Source of the DNA: Sporomusaceae bacterium
Lineage (GTDB): Bacteria > Bacillota > Negativicutes > Sporomusales > UBA7701
Length of the DNA stretch: 64,000 nt
Assembly (NCBI GenBank): GCA_031460455.1
Contig: JAVKTQ010000001.1
Span: 744,001 to 808,000 of the forward strand
Direction: 5' to 3'
Position numbers and translations under genes: made by a program. How positions within the stretch are numbered: the stretch's first letter is position 1; each line of letters begins with the position of its first letter. Of the stretch, positions 48,287 through 58,898 are shown piece by piece. The notes beneath the pieces are model-generated. The model did not search any database, was not told the DNA's origin, and saw nothing but the letters and a program-made list of their open reading frames with translations.

Positions 48287-49345
48287 TTAGAGTCGGAACT
48301 GGCTGGTGGAACGGAAGGTGGTCGGTGCAAAGGTGAAGTCGTCGATGTGTTTTTCGGTGAAGGGGATGTCGGTGAGTTTGAAGAAGCGCTCCCAGCCGAT
48401 GCGGTCGATCCATTCGCCCATCCGTTCGCCGGCGCGGGCATTCTTGGCGTACACTTCAACCAGATGCTTGACGGCGTCGGTAACTTCCGGCCAACGGGGC
48501 GGGTTATTGGGCAGGAACGGGATGGCGAGGCGGGAGAATTTCGGGGCGGTGCGGGCGTTGGACACCTTGCCGCCTACCCAGATGGAGACGCCGTCGTTGG
48601 CAGGGTCCTGAATTTCCATGGACGGGCACATGGTGTAGCAGTTGCCGCAGAACATGCATTTTTCTTTAATGACTTCGACGCTCTTGAGTTTGGGGTTGGG
48701 GCGGATAGCGCCGGTCGGGCAGGCGCCGATGACCGAGGGGATCTCGCAGGCCTTGGCGACGCCTTCGTGGTTGATGCGGGGAATGGTGCGGTGGATGCCG
48801 ACGATGGCGATGTCCGAGCAGTGGCAGGCGCCGCACATGTTTACGCAGCAGGCTACGGCCAGGCGAACGCGGGCGGGGAGCTTCATGGTGGTGAAGTAGC
48901 CGTGGAGTTCGTCCATCATGGCCTTGACCAGACCGGAGGCGTCGGTTGCCGGGGTGTGGCAGTGAATCCAGCCCTGGGTGTGAACGACGTTGGAGATGGC
49001 GTTGCCGGTGCCGCCCACGAGATAACCGCGGCCTTTCAGGTCGGCGAGCAGGGGCTGGAGCTGCTTCTCGTCGGAGACGAGGAATTCTACGTTGTGGCGG
49101 GTGGTGAAGCGGAGATAGCCGCCGCAGTACTTTTCGGCGATGTCGCACAGTTCTTTGATCCACTCGGTGCTGATGAGGCGGGCCGACGCGATGCGGACCG
49201 AGTAGAGAATGTCGCCGGTTTCGCTGACGTGCTTGAGGACGCCGGGCTGGGGAATTTCGTGGTAAGACCATTTCCCGTAGTTGTTGGCGATGACCGGCGG
49301 GATCATCGTCCTATAATCGGGAGGGCCGAAATCGGTTTTAGCCAT
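48287..49345 (-). CDS. dsrB: Dissimilatory sulfite reductase beta subunit
   Basis: DsrB carries the catalytic siroheme-4Fe-4S centre. The 352-residue protein has [17 protein letters not shown], the siroheme/cluster cysteines in [14 protein letters not shown], and the ferredoxin insert [16 protein letters not shown] with the upstream [11 protein letters not shown]. It overlaps the dsrA end by 8 bases, so the two subunits are translationally coupled. Confidence 0.96.
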   Translation of the reverse strand: MAKTDFGPPDYRTMIPPVIANNYGKWSYHEIPQPGVLKHVSETGDILYSVRIASARLISTEWIKELCDIAEKYCGGYLRFTTRHNVEFLVSDEKQLQPLLADLKGRGYLVGGTGNAISNVVHTQGWIHCHTPATDASGLVKAMMDELHGYFTTMKLPARVRLAVACCVNMCGACHCSDIAIVGIHRTIPRINHEGVAKACEIPSVIGACPTGAIRPNPKLKSVEVIKEKCMFCGNCYTMCPSMEIQDPANDGVSIWVGGKVSNARTAPKFSRLAIPFLPNNPPRWPEVTDAVKHLVEVYAKNARAGERMGEWIDRIGWERFFKLTDIPFTEKHIDDFTFAPTTFRSTSQFRL

Positions 49346-50525
49346 GCTTCACTACCTCCTCATCCTGCCAGAAGATGTATGGGTTGGCGCGCGGTGCGGA
49401 AACCATCTGCGGCTGGGGCGTCAGGCCGATGCCCTTGAGGAAGTTGCCCATGCCGATGCGGTAGATGAGTTCGCCGATACGCTCGCGGGCCTTGGCGTGC
49501 TCGTCGAAGTATTCGGTGATCCTGCTGATGAGGTCGAAAATCTCGGTGTAGGGGGCGTCGACTTTCATAAACGGTACGAGCACCCAGCCGATGAAGGCGG
49601 ACTTGACGACAGGAGCCTTGCCGCCGATGAGGATGGCGGCGCCGCGGTCCTTGCCCGGCTTGATGGCTTTGGGCATCATGTCGATACAGTTCATGCAGCG
49701 GACGCAGTTTTCGGCGTCGAATTTAAGCTCGGTGCCGTTGAATTCGAGGGCTTTGGTCGGGCACTTGCCGACGACGAGCTGCTGGATGTCGAAACCGCCT
49801 TTGGCGTACTCGCTGACGGCTTTCTGGTCGATCTTGAGGGTGTCGCGCCAGGTGCCGATAACAGCGAAGTCGGAACGGGCGGTGGCGGCTGCGCAGTCGT
49901 TGGCGCAGGCCGAACATTTGATCTTGAACTTATACGGCCAGGCCGGACGATGGATGGCATCCTGGAAGTGACGGGTGACTTCCTGAATGAAGTCCATGCT
50001 GTCCATGCAGGCGAATTCGCAACGGGCCATGCCGACGCAGCCGCTCGGAGTGCGGAGACCGCCGCCGGAGCCGCCGAGGTCCCAGCCCTTTTCGCTCAGT
50101 TCGTCGAAGCAGGGTTGCAGATTCTCGGTGGTGGTGCCCAGGAGGACAAGGTCGCCGGTAGAGCCGTGCATGTTGGTCAGGCCGCTGCCGAATTTATCCC
50201 AGGTCTCGCAGAGGCCGCGCAGGGCTTTGGTGGTGTAGAAGAAGCCGGGTACCATGTTGACGCGGACGGTGTGGAATTCCTTGACGTTGGGGAATTGCTC
50301 GGGCTTGGCGGAATAACGGCCGATGACGCCGCCGCCGTAACCTTTAACACCGACGATGCCGCCGTGTTTCCAGTAGCCGGTTTTGTCCTTATAGGACAGT
50401 TCCAGCTGATCGAGCAGGTCTTGGGAATTGGCTTTCGTGGCGGCGGCTTTCTTCATTTCGGTTACGAAACTGGGCCACGCGCCTTTTTCGAGATCATCCA
50501 ACAATGGGGTCTTGGATTGAGCCAT
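49338..50525 (-). CDS. dsrA: Dissimilatory sulfite reductase alpha subunit
   Basis: DsrA pairs with DsrB to reduce sulfite to the DsrC-bound state. The 395-residue protein has [17 protein letters not shown], the cofactor-cysteine block [16 protein letters not shown] with [15 protein letters not shown], and a ferredoxin motif with cysteines in [13 protein letters not shown]. The start at 50525 follows GGAGGTGAAGAGT. The direction (Dsr reductive rather than oxidative) is inferred from the DsrMK-only context and the lack of DsrEFH and DsrL. Confidence 0.96.
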   Translation of the reverse strand: MAQSKTPLLDDLEKGAWPSFVTEMKKAAATKANSQDLLDQLELSYKDKTGYWKHGGIVGVKGYGGGVIGRYSAKPEQFPNVKEFHTVRVNMVPGFFYTTKALRGLCETWDKFGSGLTNMHGSTGDLVLLGTTTENLQPCFDELSEKGWDLGGSGGGLRTPSGCVGMARCEFACMDSMDFIQEVTRHFQDAIHRPAWPYKFKIKCSACANDCAAATARSDFAVIGTWRDTLKIDQKAVSEYAKGGFDIQQLVVGKCPTKALEFNGTELKFDAENCVRCMNCIDMMPKAIKPGKDRGAAILIGGKAPVVKSAFIGWVLVPFMKVDAPYTEIFDLISRITEYFDEHAKARERIGELIYRIGMGNFLKGIGLTPQPQMVSAPRANPYIFWQDEEVVKHG

Positions 50526-50553
50526 ACTCTTCACCTCCGCATTTTTAGGGCCT

Positions 50554-50736
50554 TTAATACTCCTGGACGACGATGGCCTCGGTCGGGCAAATCATCATGC
50601 AGCTTTGGCAACCCATACATTCTTCGCCGGTCACTTCGGCTTTGCCGTCGACCAGCGACAGGATCTTGGCCGGGCAAGTGGCGACACATTCGCTACAGCC
50701 AACACACTTGTCCTGATCAATCGTAACTATGAACAA
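50554..50736 (-). CDS. 4Fe-4S ferredoxin leading the dsr operon
   Basis: The 60-residue protein has two cluster motifs, [16 protein letters not shown] and [18 protein letters not shown]. The TTG start at 50736 follows GGAGGTGATACTG at 8-base spacing; the longer ATG frame is not needed. It lies 28 bases upstream of dsrA. Ferredoxins next to dsrAB are proposed electron carriers for the enzyme. No dsrD was found. Confidence 0.85.
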   Translation of the reverse strand: MFIVTIDQDKCVGCSECVATCPAKILSLVDGKAEVTGEECMGCQSCMMICPTEAIVVQEY

Positions 50737-50876
50737 CAGTATCACCTCCCTCACAGAACATGTCCGCATCGAGGCTGCCGACCCACACAAAAAAATGAGG
50801 CATCAGGATCAACTAATGCTCACTTTTTGCTCCTGATACTACGGGAAAAAAAGTACGTGATGTTTTTTACATTTTA

Positions 50877-50905
50877 AGCGTAGCAGAATTTTGCGATAAC
50901 GACAA
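50877..50905 (-). promoter_or_regulatory. Possible dsr promoter
   Basis: On the minus strand TTGTCG (-35, complement 50900-50905) and TACGCT (-10, complement 50877-50882) are 17 bases apart. The match to consensus is moderate. Confidence 0.35.
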
Positions 50906-51125
50906 GCCGCTCAGCACATCACTTTTGCTTTGCCGGGTATAATAGTTTGTTTATGATCATTATCGCCTACTGTTTAGAATACTGTTCTGGGGCCGGCCGG
51001 CATTCTCCTCCGGCGGCGCCGCTCTCCTGCCCCGGTAATTATAGGCAGCCGATACAATACACTATTATGTGGATTAAATGGAATCCAGTACCATTATTCC
51101 AACTTGTGCTACGCTGCCGCAAAAG
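50906..51125. other. Intergenic stretch without a supported gene
   Basis: It contains a plus-strand TATAAT near 50938 and a GC palindromic tract (GGGGCCGGCCGG...) around 50990-51030, but no open frame with a ribosome site and no copy of the window's repeat family. Confidence 0.5.
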
Positions 51126-51156
51126 AAACGGCCCGAACATGATGTTCGGGCCGTTT
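51126..51156 (-). terminator. Terminator of the RND efflux operon
   Basis: AAACGGCCCGAACAT pairs with ATGTTCGGGCCGTTT over about 14-15 bp, immediately downstream of the stop at 51161. Confidence 0.9.
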
Positions 51157-51160
51157 TCGC

Positions 51161-54100
51161 TCATCGGGACGGTGTGCGGGTGCGGACTTTGCCGGCCACC
51201 CAGCGGAAGGGGTACTCGCAGGCATCAATGAAGGCGGCGAGTTTTTGCTCGAAGGTGTTGTTCCGCCACCAGCTTTGGAAGGTGTCGACAAGGAGATAAA
51301 CGAGCGGGACGATAATCAGGGTGAGGAAGGTCGAGGTGATGAGGCCGCCGACAAGCACTACGCCCATCGAAGAACGGAGTTCGGCGCCGGCGCCCCAGCC
51401 GAGGGCGACCGGCAGCATGCCGAGGATCATGGCGAATGTGGTCATGAGGATGGGGCGAAGCCTGACCGTACCCGCCTCGATAAGCGCCTCCTTGATGGTC
51501 ATGTCTTTTGCCCTTAGCTGGTTTGTGTAGTCGACAAGGAGGATGGCGTTTTTTGTGACCAGGCCCATCAGCATTATGAGGCCGATCATCGACATGATGT
51601 TGATGGTCTTGGCGCCCAGCAGCAGTCCAAGCACCGCCCCGACGAGCGAGAAAGGCAAGGACAGCATGATGGTCAGCGGGTGGACAAAGCTTTCAAATTG
51701 CGCGGCCAGCACCATGTAGATGAGCACGATGCCGAGCGCAAGGGCTTTGCCTATTTCAGCGTAAGAATCCTTCATCGTCTGGGCCTGACCCACCAGGCGA
51801 TAGGTATAGCCGAAGGGCAGGTTCATGTTGGGAATGATGTTGTTCATGGCTTTGGCTATTACTTCGCCGGTGGATATGCCAACAGCGTTGCCGTAAACGA
51901 TAAGCTGCCGCTGCCTGCCTTCGCGGTCGATCTGCGTGGGACCGGCGCTGAACTTGACCTCGGCGATATCGCCAAGACGGACAAAGGTGCCGTTTTTGCT
52001 GCTGACGCGGAGGTTGGCCACGTCGTCGATGCTCCGACGGTGCTGCTCCGGCATCTGGACCCGGATGTTGTAAGCTTTGTCGGCGACACTAAACTGGTTT
52101 TTCTGCACGACTCCCTGGAAAGCGATCTGGATGACATTGCCGATGGCGGTGGCATCCACGCCGAGTTGACCCATACGGGCCGGGTCGAGGCGGATCTGTA
52201 CCTGCGGCTCGGACTGGGCGCTGGAGACGTCGACGTCGGTGGTGCCGGGGATTTTGCGGAGTTCGTCGGCCAGTTGGCCGCCGAGCGACCGCAGCACTTC
52301 AAGGTCGGGCCCGCGGAAGGCGATCTGGATGGGGCGCGGGTCGCCGCGACCAACGCCGGATGCGTTGTTTACCGCCACTTTGAGTCCCTGTACTTTGCGG
52401 AACTTGACCCTAAGTTCGTCCATTATCTGCATCATCGACTTATCGCGCTGATCGGAAGGCACAAGCCGCACGCCGATAAAGCCTTTGTACACCGGGTTTC
52501 GCGCCGAGCCGATGTTGATAAAGGCTGTTTCCAGGCCGGGAATGGCGAGCACTTCCTTTTCGATGGGCGCGACAAGCTCCTTCATCTTTTCGATGGAGGT
52601 TCCGGCCGGCGCCTCCATGGCGATGTTGAATTCCCCCGAATCGTACGTCGGGGAAAACTCAAAGCCTAGCAACGGAACAAGTAAAACGTTGATGAACAGC
52701 GACAGGATAGCCACGGCGACCAGCTTTTTCGGCCGCTGCAGAGCCCAACGCAGGGTTTGCTGGTAAAGATCGCGGAACCGAAGGAACCAGCCCTCCCAGA
52801 CATCCAGCACCTTTTGCACCCATTTGACGGGCCCGTGCAGGGCCGCCCGGTCCATAGGCGTTATTTTCAGCCAGTAGGCAGAGAGCATCGGGGTAAGGGT
52901 AAAGGCCACGAACAGCGAAAAGGCGACGGCAAACGCGACCGTGAGACCGAATTGTTTGAAGAACTGGCCGATGATCTCGCCCATATTGCCGACCGGCACG
53001 AAAACTGCCAGGATACAGAAGGTGGTGGCCAGCACGGCGAGGGATATCTCGATTGTGCCGTCGCGGGCCGCCTCGAGGGGCGACTGACCATGCTCAAGGT
53101 GCCGGTAGATGTTCTCGATGACGACGATGGCGTCGTCGATGAGGATGCCGACAGCGAGGCTGAGCCCCATGAGGGACATGTTGTTAAGGGTGAAGCCCAT
53201 TGATTTCATAAGGAAGAAGGTGGCGATTATCGAGGTAGGGATGGCGATGGCGCCGATGATGGTCGCCCGGGCGTTCTGCAGGAACAGGAAGGTGATGAGG
53301 ACAGCCAGCAGGCCGCCGAACACCAGCGACATGGTGACGTCATGGACGTTTTCGCGGATATAGCGGGTACTGTCGCGGGCGACGAGGACCTTGATATCGG
53401 ACGGCAGAACGTTCTTCTGCAGGAAATCCATCCGGGCGCGAACCCGGTCGGCGACGGCGACGGTATTGGTGCCCGACTGCTTCTGGACGGCGATCATAAC
53501 GCTGGGCGTGCCGCCCGTGCGGGCGTAGTTGCGTTCTTCCTCCCAGCCGTCCTCGACGGTGGCGATGTCGCCGATCCTGACCGTCTGCAGGCCCTGGTTG
53601 GCGACGACGATATTCTTGACGTCGTCGACCGATTTATACTGCCCAAGGGTCCGGATGGTTATCTCCGTGCCCTTCTCCCGCAGGCGGCCGCCGGGGGTAT
53701 CGATGTTCTGGGCGTCGAGCACGTCGAAAATCTGCCGGAAGCCGATATTGTAAGCTTCCAGCTTGCGGGGGTCGACATATACGTGGATTTCCCGCGCCTG
53801 GGCCCCGAAGACGCTGACGTCGGCGACGTCGTCCAGACGCTGCAGCTCATCCTTGATGATATCCCAGGCGATCTTGCGGATCTCGCCACGGGGGCGGGTA
53901 TCGGAAGCGAGTGCATAATACATGATGGCCTGAGCGGTGATGTCGTAACGCTGCACCGCCGGTTCGTCGATCTGGTCCGGCAGTCTTCGTCTGATGCCGG
54001 CCACTTTTTCGCGCACGTCGTTGGCCATCATTTTGGCGTCGGTGCCGAAGGTGAATTCAAGCGTGGTCTGCGAAAAACCTTCTAATGTCACCGATGACAA

Positions 54101-54334
54101 GGTCTTTATATTCGACACCGAACTGACGGCGTCTTCGATCGGCTTGGTTACGAGGGTCTCCATTTCCTCCGGCGATGTGCCGGTCCAGGTTACCGTTACG
54201 GTGACGATCGGGAAGTCGACATCGGGGTAGAGGTCGATGCCCAGCCTGGGATAGGCGTTTAGCCCGAAGACGACGAGTAGCATGACAACCATCGTCGTAA
54301 AAACAGGCCGCTTGATAAAGGTAAAGATACCCAT
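51161..54334 (-). CDS. RND efflux transporter, AcrB/HAE1 family
   Basis: The 1057-residue inner-membrane pump has 12 predicted spans in two halves. It begins [20 protein letters not shown] and has the [20 protein letters not shown] proton-relay helix and [20 protein letters not shown] in the second half. Its length matches AcrB-like pumps. It extrudes hydrophobic compounds with proton import, with the adaptor encoded upstream. The need for an outer-membrane partner supports a diderm cell, but no TolC gene is in the window. Confidence 0.94.
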   Translation of the reverse strand: MGIFTFIKRPVFTTMVVMLLVVFGLNAYPRLGIDLYPDVDFPIVTVTVTWTGTSPEEMETLVTKPIEDAVSSVSNIKTLSSVTLEGFSQTTLEFTFGTDAKMMANDVREKVAGIRRRLPDQIDEPAVQRYDITAQAIMYYALASDTRPRGEIRKIAWDIIKDELQRLDDVADVSVFGAQAREIHVYVDPRKLEAYNIGFRQIFDVLDAQNIDTPGGRLREKGTEITIRTLGQYKSVDDVKNIVVANQGLQTVRIGDIATVEDGWEEERNYARTGGTPSVMIAVQKQSGTNTVAVADRVRARMDFLQKNVLPSDIKVLVARDSTRYIRENVHDVTMSLVFGGLLAVLITFLFLQNARATIIGAIAIPTSIIATFFLMKSMGFTLNNMSLMGLSLAVGILIDDAIVVIENIYRHLEHGQSPLEAARDGTIEISLAVLATTFCILAVFVPVGNMGEIIGQFFKQFGLTVAFAVAFSLFVAFTLTPMLSAYWLKITPMDRAALHGPVKWVQKVLDVWEGWFLRFRDLYQQTLRWALQRPKKLVAVAILSLFINVLLVPLLGFEFSPTYDSGEFNIAMEAPAGTSIEKMKELVAPIEKEVLAIPGLETAFINIGSARNPVYKGFIGVRLVPSDQRDKSMMQIMDELRVKFRKVQGLKVAVNNASGVGRGDPRPIQIAFRGPDLEVLRSLGGQLADELRKIPGTTDVDVSSAQSEPQVQIRLDPARMGQLGVDATAIGNVIQIAFQGVVQKNQFSVADKAYNIRVQMPEQHRRSIDDVANLRVSSKNGTFVRLGDIAEVKFSAGPTQIDREGRQRQLIVYGNAVGISTGEVIAKAMNNIIPNMNLPFGYTYRLVGQAQTMKDSYAEIGKALALGIVLIYMVLAAQFESFVHPLTIMLSLPFSLVGAVLGLLLGAKTINIMSMIGLIMLMGLVTKNAILLVDYTNQLRAKDMTIKEALIEAGTVRLRPILMTTFAMILGMLPVALGWGAGAELRSSMGVVLVGGLITSTFLTLIIVPLVYLLVDTFQSWWRNNTFEQKLAAFIDACEYPFRWVAGKVRTRTPSR

Positions 54335-54340
54335 CAGCGT

Positions 54341-55468
54341 TTATTCTCCTTTCCCACCGGCCCGCTCGATAGTCGCCCCGTCCCTGAGTTTGTTCTGTCC
54401 TCCCGTTACTATCTGCTCGCCTTCTTTCAGGCCGTCGAGCACCTCGGCCCAGCCGCCGCCGACATAGCCCAGCTTGAGGATCCTGAGCTGAACCTTGTTA
54501 TCGTCCAAAACAGCATAGACGGCTTTCTGATCTTCCCTCAGCACCAGTGCGCTCTCCGGCACGGCGACTACATTTCTTCGCACATCGCCGGCGACTTCGA
54601 CCCTGGCGAACATACCGGCTAACAGCACTCCCTCGGCGTTTGGCACGGTAACCTCGGCGGTAAATGTGCGGATAGGCAGCGACGCCGCCGGGGTAAGTCG
54701 GGTCACCTTGCCGCCGATCTCTCGGTTGCCGAGAGCCGTCACCCTGACGGTGGCGGACGAACCGATTTTCAGCTGGCTGATTTCCGCTTCGCCGACGGAA
54801 GCCTTGACAAGCATCGAGCTTGTGTCAGCCAGGCTGACGACCGGCGACCCCGTTTTGGCGTAATAGCCCGCCTGCAGGTAGCGTTTTGTGATGACGCCGT
54901 CCCGCGGGGCGACGATATTGGCGTTGCCAAGCCTGGCCCTGAGCTGAGTCAATGCGCCTTCGGCGGCCCTGAGCTGGCCGATGGCCAGATCGCGTTTGAT
55001 CCTGGCCGTATCGAGGGCCTGGGCGGAGATGGCTCCCTGCTGGGCCAGAGGGATTGCCCGTTTCAGGTCGAGTTCGGCCTGTTCAAGGTTGGCCCGTTTT
55101 TCGTATACGGTGCCTTCGGCCGTGCTGACCAGCGGCGCCAGTTCGTCGGTATCCAGCGTAGCAACTACCGTCCCCGCCTTCACCTTGTCGCCTTCGTCGG
55201 CATACAGCACGGCAAGCCGGCCATCGACCTTCGGCGACAGGTCGGCCGTCCAGGACGGCTCCAAGTTCGCGGAAAAACTCAACACCGGCTGGATGTCGTG
55301 ACGGCCGACCGCACTTACGACCACAGCCACGGCGCGCCCCTGGGTCACACGCCCCGCCCGCTCCTTGTTCGCAGCAAGGTTGGTATAAATGCGGAAGGCA
55401 ATAATTGCTGTGAACACAATTGCGACAACCGCAACGATCCTGATGAGTCTCTTTTTGTCAGTGGCCAC
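54341..55468 (-). CDS. RND efflux periplasmic adaptor (membrane fusion protein)
   Basis: The 375-residue protein has an N-terminal membrane anchor (VAVVAIVFTAIIAFRIYTNL) and then a lipoyl-like domain (WTADLSPKVDGRLAVLYADEG, APRDGVITKRYLQAGYY). A helical hairpin and beta-barrel domains follow. It links the inner-membrane pump (6 bases downstream) to an outer-membrane channel. A TetR-type operator candidate lies 74 bases upstream of the start. Confidence 0.92.
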   Translation of the reverse strand: MATDKKRLIRIVAVVAIVFTAIIAFRIYTNLAANKERAGRVTQGRAVAVVVSAVGRHDIQPVLSFSANLEPSWTADLSPKVDGRLAVLYADEGDKVKAGTVVATLDTDELAPLVSTAEGTVYEKRANLEQAELDLKRAIPLAQQGAISAQALDTARIKRDLAIGQLRAAEGALTQLRARLGNANIVAPRDGVITKRYLQAGYYAKTGSPVVSLADTSSMLVKASVGEAEISQLKIGSSATVRVTALGNREIGGKVTRLTPAASLPIRTFTAEVTVPNAEGVLLAGMFARVEVAGDVRRNVVAVPESALVLREDQKAVYAVLDDNKVQLRILKLGYVGGGWAEVLDGLKEGEQIVTGGQNKLRDGATIERAGGKGE

Positions 55469-55541
55469 TGTTTTCTCTCCCCCAGCCGTGAAAATTCACT
55501 TGATAATATTCGCCCCCGCCCGGTACTCTCCTGCCGACAAG

Positions 55542-55554
55542 TGACCGGTCAGTC
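55542..55554. promoter_or_regulatory. TetR-type operator candidate upstream of the efflux operon
   Basis: TGACCGGTCA (perfect palindrome) followed by GTC shares the 12-mer GACTGACCGGTC (opposite strand) with the site at 14731-14748. The position 74 bases upstream of the start is like that of the other site (67 bases). No regulator gene is seen nearby. Confidence 0.5.
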
Positions 55555-55572
55555 CAGAATATTTGTAAAGAT

Positions 55573-55600
55573 TAGAGCGGCTTTGTCCAAAGCCGCTCTA
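55573..55600. other. Hairpin in the gap between efflux operon and tldD
   Basis: AGAGCGGCTTTG/CAAAGCCGCTCT is a 12-bp perfect stem with a two-base loop and A/T ends on both sides, so it may terminate transcription from tldD or act bidirectionally. Confidence 0.6.
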
Positions 55601-55620
55601 AAAGTAATGGGCGACAGTAA

Positions 55621-55744
55621 AAGGCCGTTCAGAAGCGTCCAGATGCAAGGCGTACCGGAGGACGGACGCGAAGGCAGTACTGCGGGATGTACGACGAGCG
55701 TCCGTCCGAGGAACAACGAAGCGGATGGATGCTTTCCCGCGCCT
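55621..55744 (+). repeat. Structured palindromic repeat, copy F (most diverged)
   Basis: AAGC-TCCA pairs with TGGA-GCTT, CAGATGC faces GCGGATG across GA/GA, and the inner stem GGACGGACGC/GCGTCCGTCC is 10 bp and differs completely in sequence from other copies. The apical GTAC/GTAC hairpin is weak. It lies 57 bases after the tldD stop. Confidence 0.78.
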
Positions 55745-55767
55745 CTGGGCGCGGATAGCTCAACTAA

Positions 55768-55789
55768 GGCTCGGGCCAAAGCCCGAGCC
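55768..55789 (-). terminator. Hairpin after tldD
   Basis: GGCTCGGGC/GCCCGAGCC, a 9-bp stem with a 4-base loop, lies 12 bases downstream of the tldD stop. The U tract on the minus strand is poor (TTAGTT). Confidence 0.55.
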
Positions 55790-55801
55790 AAGTTTCGCTT
55801 A

Positions 55802-57196
55802 TCAACGGCCGGAGTGGTCGGTGCCGCCGACGACGATCTCGGGAATGCGTATCGTCGGCTGCGCGTCCGATACCGGCGCCCCTTGGCCATCTTTGCCGCA
55901 GGTGCCGATGGAGAAGCCGAAATCGCTGCCCACCATGTCGATCTGGCGGAGCACTTCCGGTCCGTTGCCGGCGAGGGTCGCACCCCGTACGGCGTGGGCC
56001 ACTTTCCCGTCCCTGATGAGGTAACCCTCGGCGACGTCGAAGACAAAGTCGCCGTTGACGGTATTGACCTGGCCGCCGCCCATCTTCTTGACCAGCAGGC
56101 CGTTCTTGACCGAACCGATGACGACGGCCGGGTCTTCCTTGCCGGCGGCGATATAGGTGTTACGCATGCGGGGGATGGGCTTGTGCTCGAAAGATTCGCG
56201 CCGCCCGTTGCCGGTGGTGTCGACCTTGTCGCGCCCGGCTGTCAGGTAGTCGTACATGAAGCCTTTGAGTACGCCGTCGGCGATCAGGACGGTCTTCTGG
56301 GCGGGGAAACCTTCGTCGTCGAAGCGCAGCGTACCGTAACGGTGCGGCAAGGTGCCGTCGTCAACCACGGTGATGCCGCGGGCGGCCACCTGTTCTCCCC
56401 GGCGGCCGGCGTAGACCGACAGGCCTTTCTGGACAAGATCGGCTTCCAGACCATGGCCGCAGGCTTCGTGGACCATGGTGCCGCCGGCAACGCCGGCCAT
56501 GACGACCGGCATCCTGCCGGCGGGAGCGGGTTTAGCCTCGAGCGAGGAGACCGCCCGGCGGGCAGCCTCGCGGGCCACAGCTTCGCAAGCGTCGCGTCTC
56601 GCCAGTTCGAAGCCCTGCGTGCCGCCGATGGCTTCGAACCCGGTCTGGATCTGTCCGCCATCGGCGGCGACGGCGTTCACCGACAGCCGGGTCCGCACCC
56701 GGCGGTCCTCAACCAGCCGACCAAGCGAGTTGGCGATGGTCACGTCCTGGATAACGTCCCCGTATACCACTATCACCTGTTTAATCCGCTCGTCGACCTC
56801 CCGGGCCGCCGCATCGGCGGCGGACACCACCGCCACTTTGTCGTCGACGGGAACCGAGTCGGGCATGACGGCGATGTCCAGGTCGACCGTCGGCCTGACC
56901 GCCTTGAGGTCGATGCTGACGTCGCGCGCCGACACCTTGGCGGCGCGGCTGGCTACGTCGGCCACTTTGATGAGCTCGTCGGCGGTGATCTTATTTGTGT
57001 AGGCGTACGCAGTGGTGTCGCCCGAGATGACGCGCACGCCGGCGCCGCAGTCGGCGCCTGTCTTGACGCGCTCGATCCTGTTCTCTTCGCAGGACACCAT
57101 AGTAGTGGCCCGGTTTTCCACGAATATGTCGGCAAAATCGCCGCCGCGCCGCAAGGCGGTGGCCAAAACGTCGCTGAACACCCTCCGGTCTAGCAT
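55802..57196 (-). CDS. tldD: TldD-family metalloprotease
   Basis: The 464-residue protein has the TldD/PmbA core with the metal-binding HExxxH motif in GTMVHEACGHGLEADLVQKG and the family C-terminus RNTYIAAGKEDPAVVIGSVK. TldD normally forms a heterodimer with TldE/PmbA that degrades unstructured peptides, including microcin precursors. No tldE gene lies beside it. It has its own leader and its 3' end is followed by a hairpin and repeat copy F. Confidence 0.9.
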   Translation of the reverse strand: MLDRRVFSDVLATALRRGGDFADIFVENRATTMVSCEENRIERVKTGADCGAGVRVISGDTTAYAYTNKITADELIKVADVASRAAKVSARDVSIDLKAVRPTVDLDIAVMPDSVPVDDKVAVVSAADAAAREVDERIKQVIVVYGDVIQDVTIANSLGRLVEDRRVRTRLSVNAVAADGGQIQTGFEAIGGTQGFELARRDACEAVAREAARRAVSSLEAKPAPAGRMPVVMAGVAGGTMVHEACGHGLEADLVQKGLSVYAGRRGEQVAARGITVVDDGTLPHRYGTLRFDDEGFPAQKTVLIADGVLKGFMYDYLTAGRDKVDTTGNGRRESFEHKPIPRMRNTYIAAGKEDPAVVIGSVKNGLLVKKMGGGQVNTVNGDFVFDVAEGYLIRDGKVAHAVRGATLAGNGPEVLRQIDMVGSDFGFSIGTCGKDGQGAPVSDAQPTIRIPEIVVGGTDHSGR

Positions 57197-57301
57197 TATA
57201 TCTCCCCCATGCTGCGCGCCGGCCGTGAGGCGGCGCGTTGTCGTAGAGCTAGTATTCGTATTGGCGGACTTTTTACGCAGATGGGCTACAGGGACAGCCG
57301 G

Positions 57302-58384
57302 TTACGTTATTTCCGCCAACACCTGGCGGACCGCACCCTCCGGCACTTCGGCGCTGATGGCGACGCGGCCGATTTCGTCGGGCAGCACCCAGTTGACGGC
57401 TCCGTCGACGCTTTTCTTGTCTCTGGCCAGATAGGCCGCAAGGTCTTCCCCGCGGCAGCCGCGGGCGGCCGTCGGCAAACCGAGGCGCCGGAGGAGGGCG
57501 GCAATGTTCTCGACCGTCTCCGGCCCGCAACGGCCGAGGATGTTGCTCAGGCGGGCGGCGCCGTACATGCCGATGGCCACGCCCTCGCCGTGGGTGTAGC
57601 GGGCGAAGCCGGTGGCCGCTTCGACAGCGTGGCCGATGGTGTGGCCGAAATTGAGGATCATTCTGAGATGACTTTCCTTCTCGTCCTGTTCGACGACCGC
57701 AGCCTTGATCTCGCAGGAGCGGCGGACAATCTCGCCGATAACCCCGGCCTCGCGCGCCAGGATGGCCTCGCTGTTGGCGTCCAGCCAGGCAAAGAAGGCG
57801 GCGTCGGCGATGACGCCGTATTTGACGACTTCCGCCAGACCGGAGGCCAGTTCGCGGGCCGGCAGGGTCGCCAGCACGGCGGTGTCGGCTACCACCAGGC
57901 GCGGCTGATAGAAAGCGCCGATGAGGTTCTTGCCGGCGGGATGGTTGACAGCCACCTTGCCGCCGACGCTGGAATCGACCTGCGCTAGAAGGGTGGTCGG
58001 CACCTGGATGAAGGGCACGCCTCTAAGGTAGGTGGCGGCCACAAACCCGGCCAGGTCGCCCACGACTCCGCCGCCGACGGCGATAATCGGCGATTTGCGG
58101 TCAAGCCCGCCGTCGATCGCCTTGCTGTAGAGGCCCTCCGCTACGGCCAACGATTTCGATTCCTCCCCCGGCGGTATTACCGCCAGGTCGGCGCGCATAC
58201 CCGCCCGCCGGAGGGCGGCCAGGGCGCGGTCGCCGTAAAGATCGGCGACATTGGCGTCCGTCACCGCCAGGGCGCGGTCGCCCAGTTTGAGGCGGCGGAC
58301 AAGGTCGCCCAGCAGGTCGAGCCCGCCGGGGACGATATGGATGGCGTACCCGCCGCCGGTCAGGCTGACGTTAACTTCGGCCAT
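57302..58384 (-). CDS. aroB: 3-dehydroquinate synthase
   Basis: AroB converts DAHP to 3-dehydroquinate (second shikimate step, NAD and metal dependent). The 360-residue protein has VGGGVVGDLAGFVAATYLRG, PTTLLAQVDSSVGGKVAVNH and the metal-site NFGHTIGHAVEAATGF. It overlaps aroK by 14 bases and is third in the aroC-aroK-aroB operon. Confidence 0.95.
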   Translation of the reverse strand: MAEVNVSLTGGGYAIHIVPGGLDLLGDLVRRLKLGDRALAVTDANVADLYGDRALAALRRAGMRADLAVIPPGEESKSLAVAEGLYSKAIDGGLDRKSPIIAVGGGVVGDLAGFVAATYLRGVPFIQVPTTLLAQVDSSVGGKVAVNHPAGKNLIGAFYQPRLVVADTAVLATLPARELASGLAEVVKYGVIADAAFFAWLDANSEAILAREAGVIGEIVRRSCEIKAAVVEQDEKESHLRMILNFGHTIGHAVEAATGFARYTHGEGVAIGMYGAARLSNILGRCGPETVENIAALLRRLGLPTAARGCRGEDLAAYLARDKKSVDGAVNWVLPDEIGRVAISAEVPEGAVRQVLAEIT

Positions 58385-58898
58385 AGATATGCCCCTCCTG
58401 CCTGAGAAAGGCGATGATTTTCTCCGCCGCCATCCGGGGCGGGATGTTGCTCGTGTCGAGGATGAAAGCGGCCTGGGCGTACAGGGGAGCCCGCTCGGCC
58501 AGCATCCGGGCGACGATCTCCTCGCGATCGGGCCGGGCGAGGAGCGGGCGGGTATTCCTCCGTCCCGTTCGCTCCAGGATGGTCTGGACGGAAGCGGTCA
58601 GGCAAATTATCACGCCGCCGGAGCGCAGCCTCTGCATGTTTTCCGCATCGAGCACGACGCCGCCGCCGGTGGCGATAACGGCTTTCCGGTGGCGGGCAAC
58701 GCGGGCGATCACGTCCTTTTCCCTGGCTCTGAAGTATGCCTCGCCGTGCTTGGCGAAGATTTCGCCGATGGCGAGGCCGCTTTCCTGTTCAATCTTGCGG
58801 TCGACGTCGATGAAAGGGCGGCCGAGACGGCCGGCCAGCAGCCGGCCGGTGCAGCTCTTGCCCGTCCCCATGAAGCCGATGAGCACGATGTTCTTCAT
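58371..58898 (-). CDS. aroK: Shikimate kinase
   Basis: AroK phosphorylates shikimate at the 3-hydroxyl. The 175-residue protein begins with the P-loop [20 protein letters not shown] and has the shikimate-binding [13 protein letters not shown] and [15 protein letters not shown]. The gene overlaps both neighbours by 4-14 bases. Confidence 0.95.
   Translation of the reverse strand: MKNIVLIGFMGTGKSCTGRLLAGRLGRPFIDVDRKIEQESGLAIGEIFAKHGEAYFRAREKDVIARVARHRKAVIATGGGVVLDAENMQRLRSGGVIICLTASVQTILERTGRRNTRPLLARPDREEIVARMLAERAPLYAQAAFILDTSNIPPRMAAEKIIAFLRQEGHIYGRS

Noticed and set aside
57240-57301. Possible ninth copy of the structured repeat downstream of aroB
   Set aside because: Only ACGCAGATGGG matches the right arm; no left arm, inner stem or apical hairpin could be found, so at most it is a decayed remnant.
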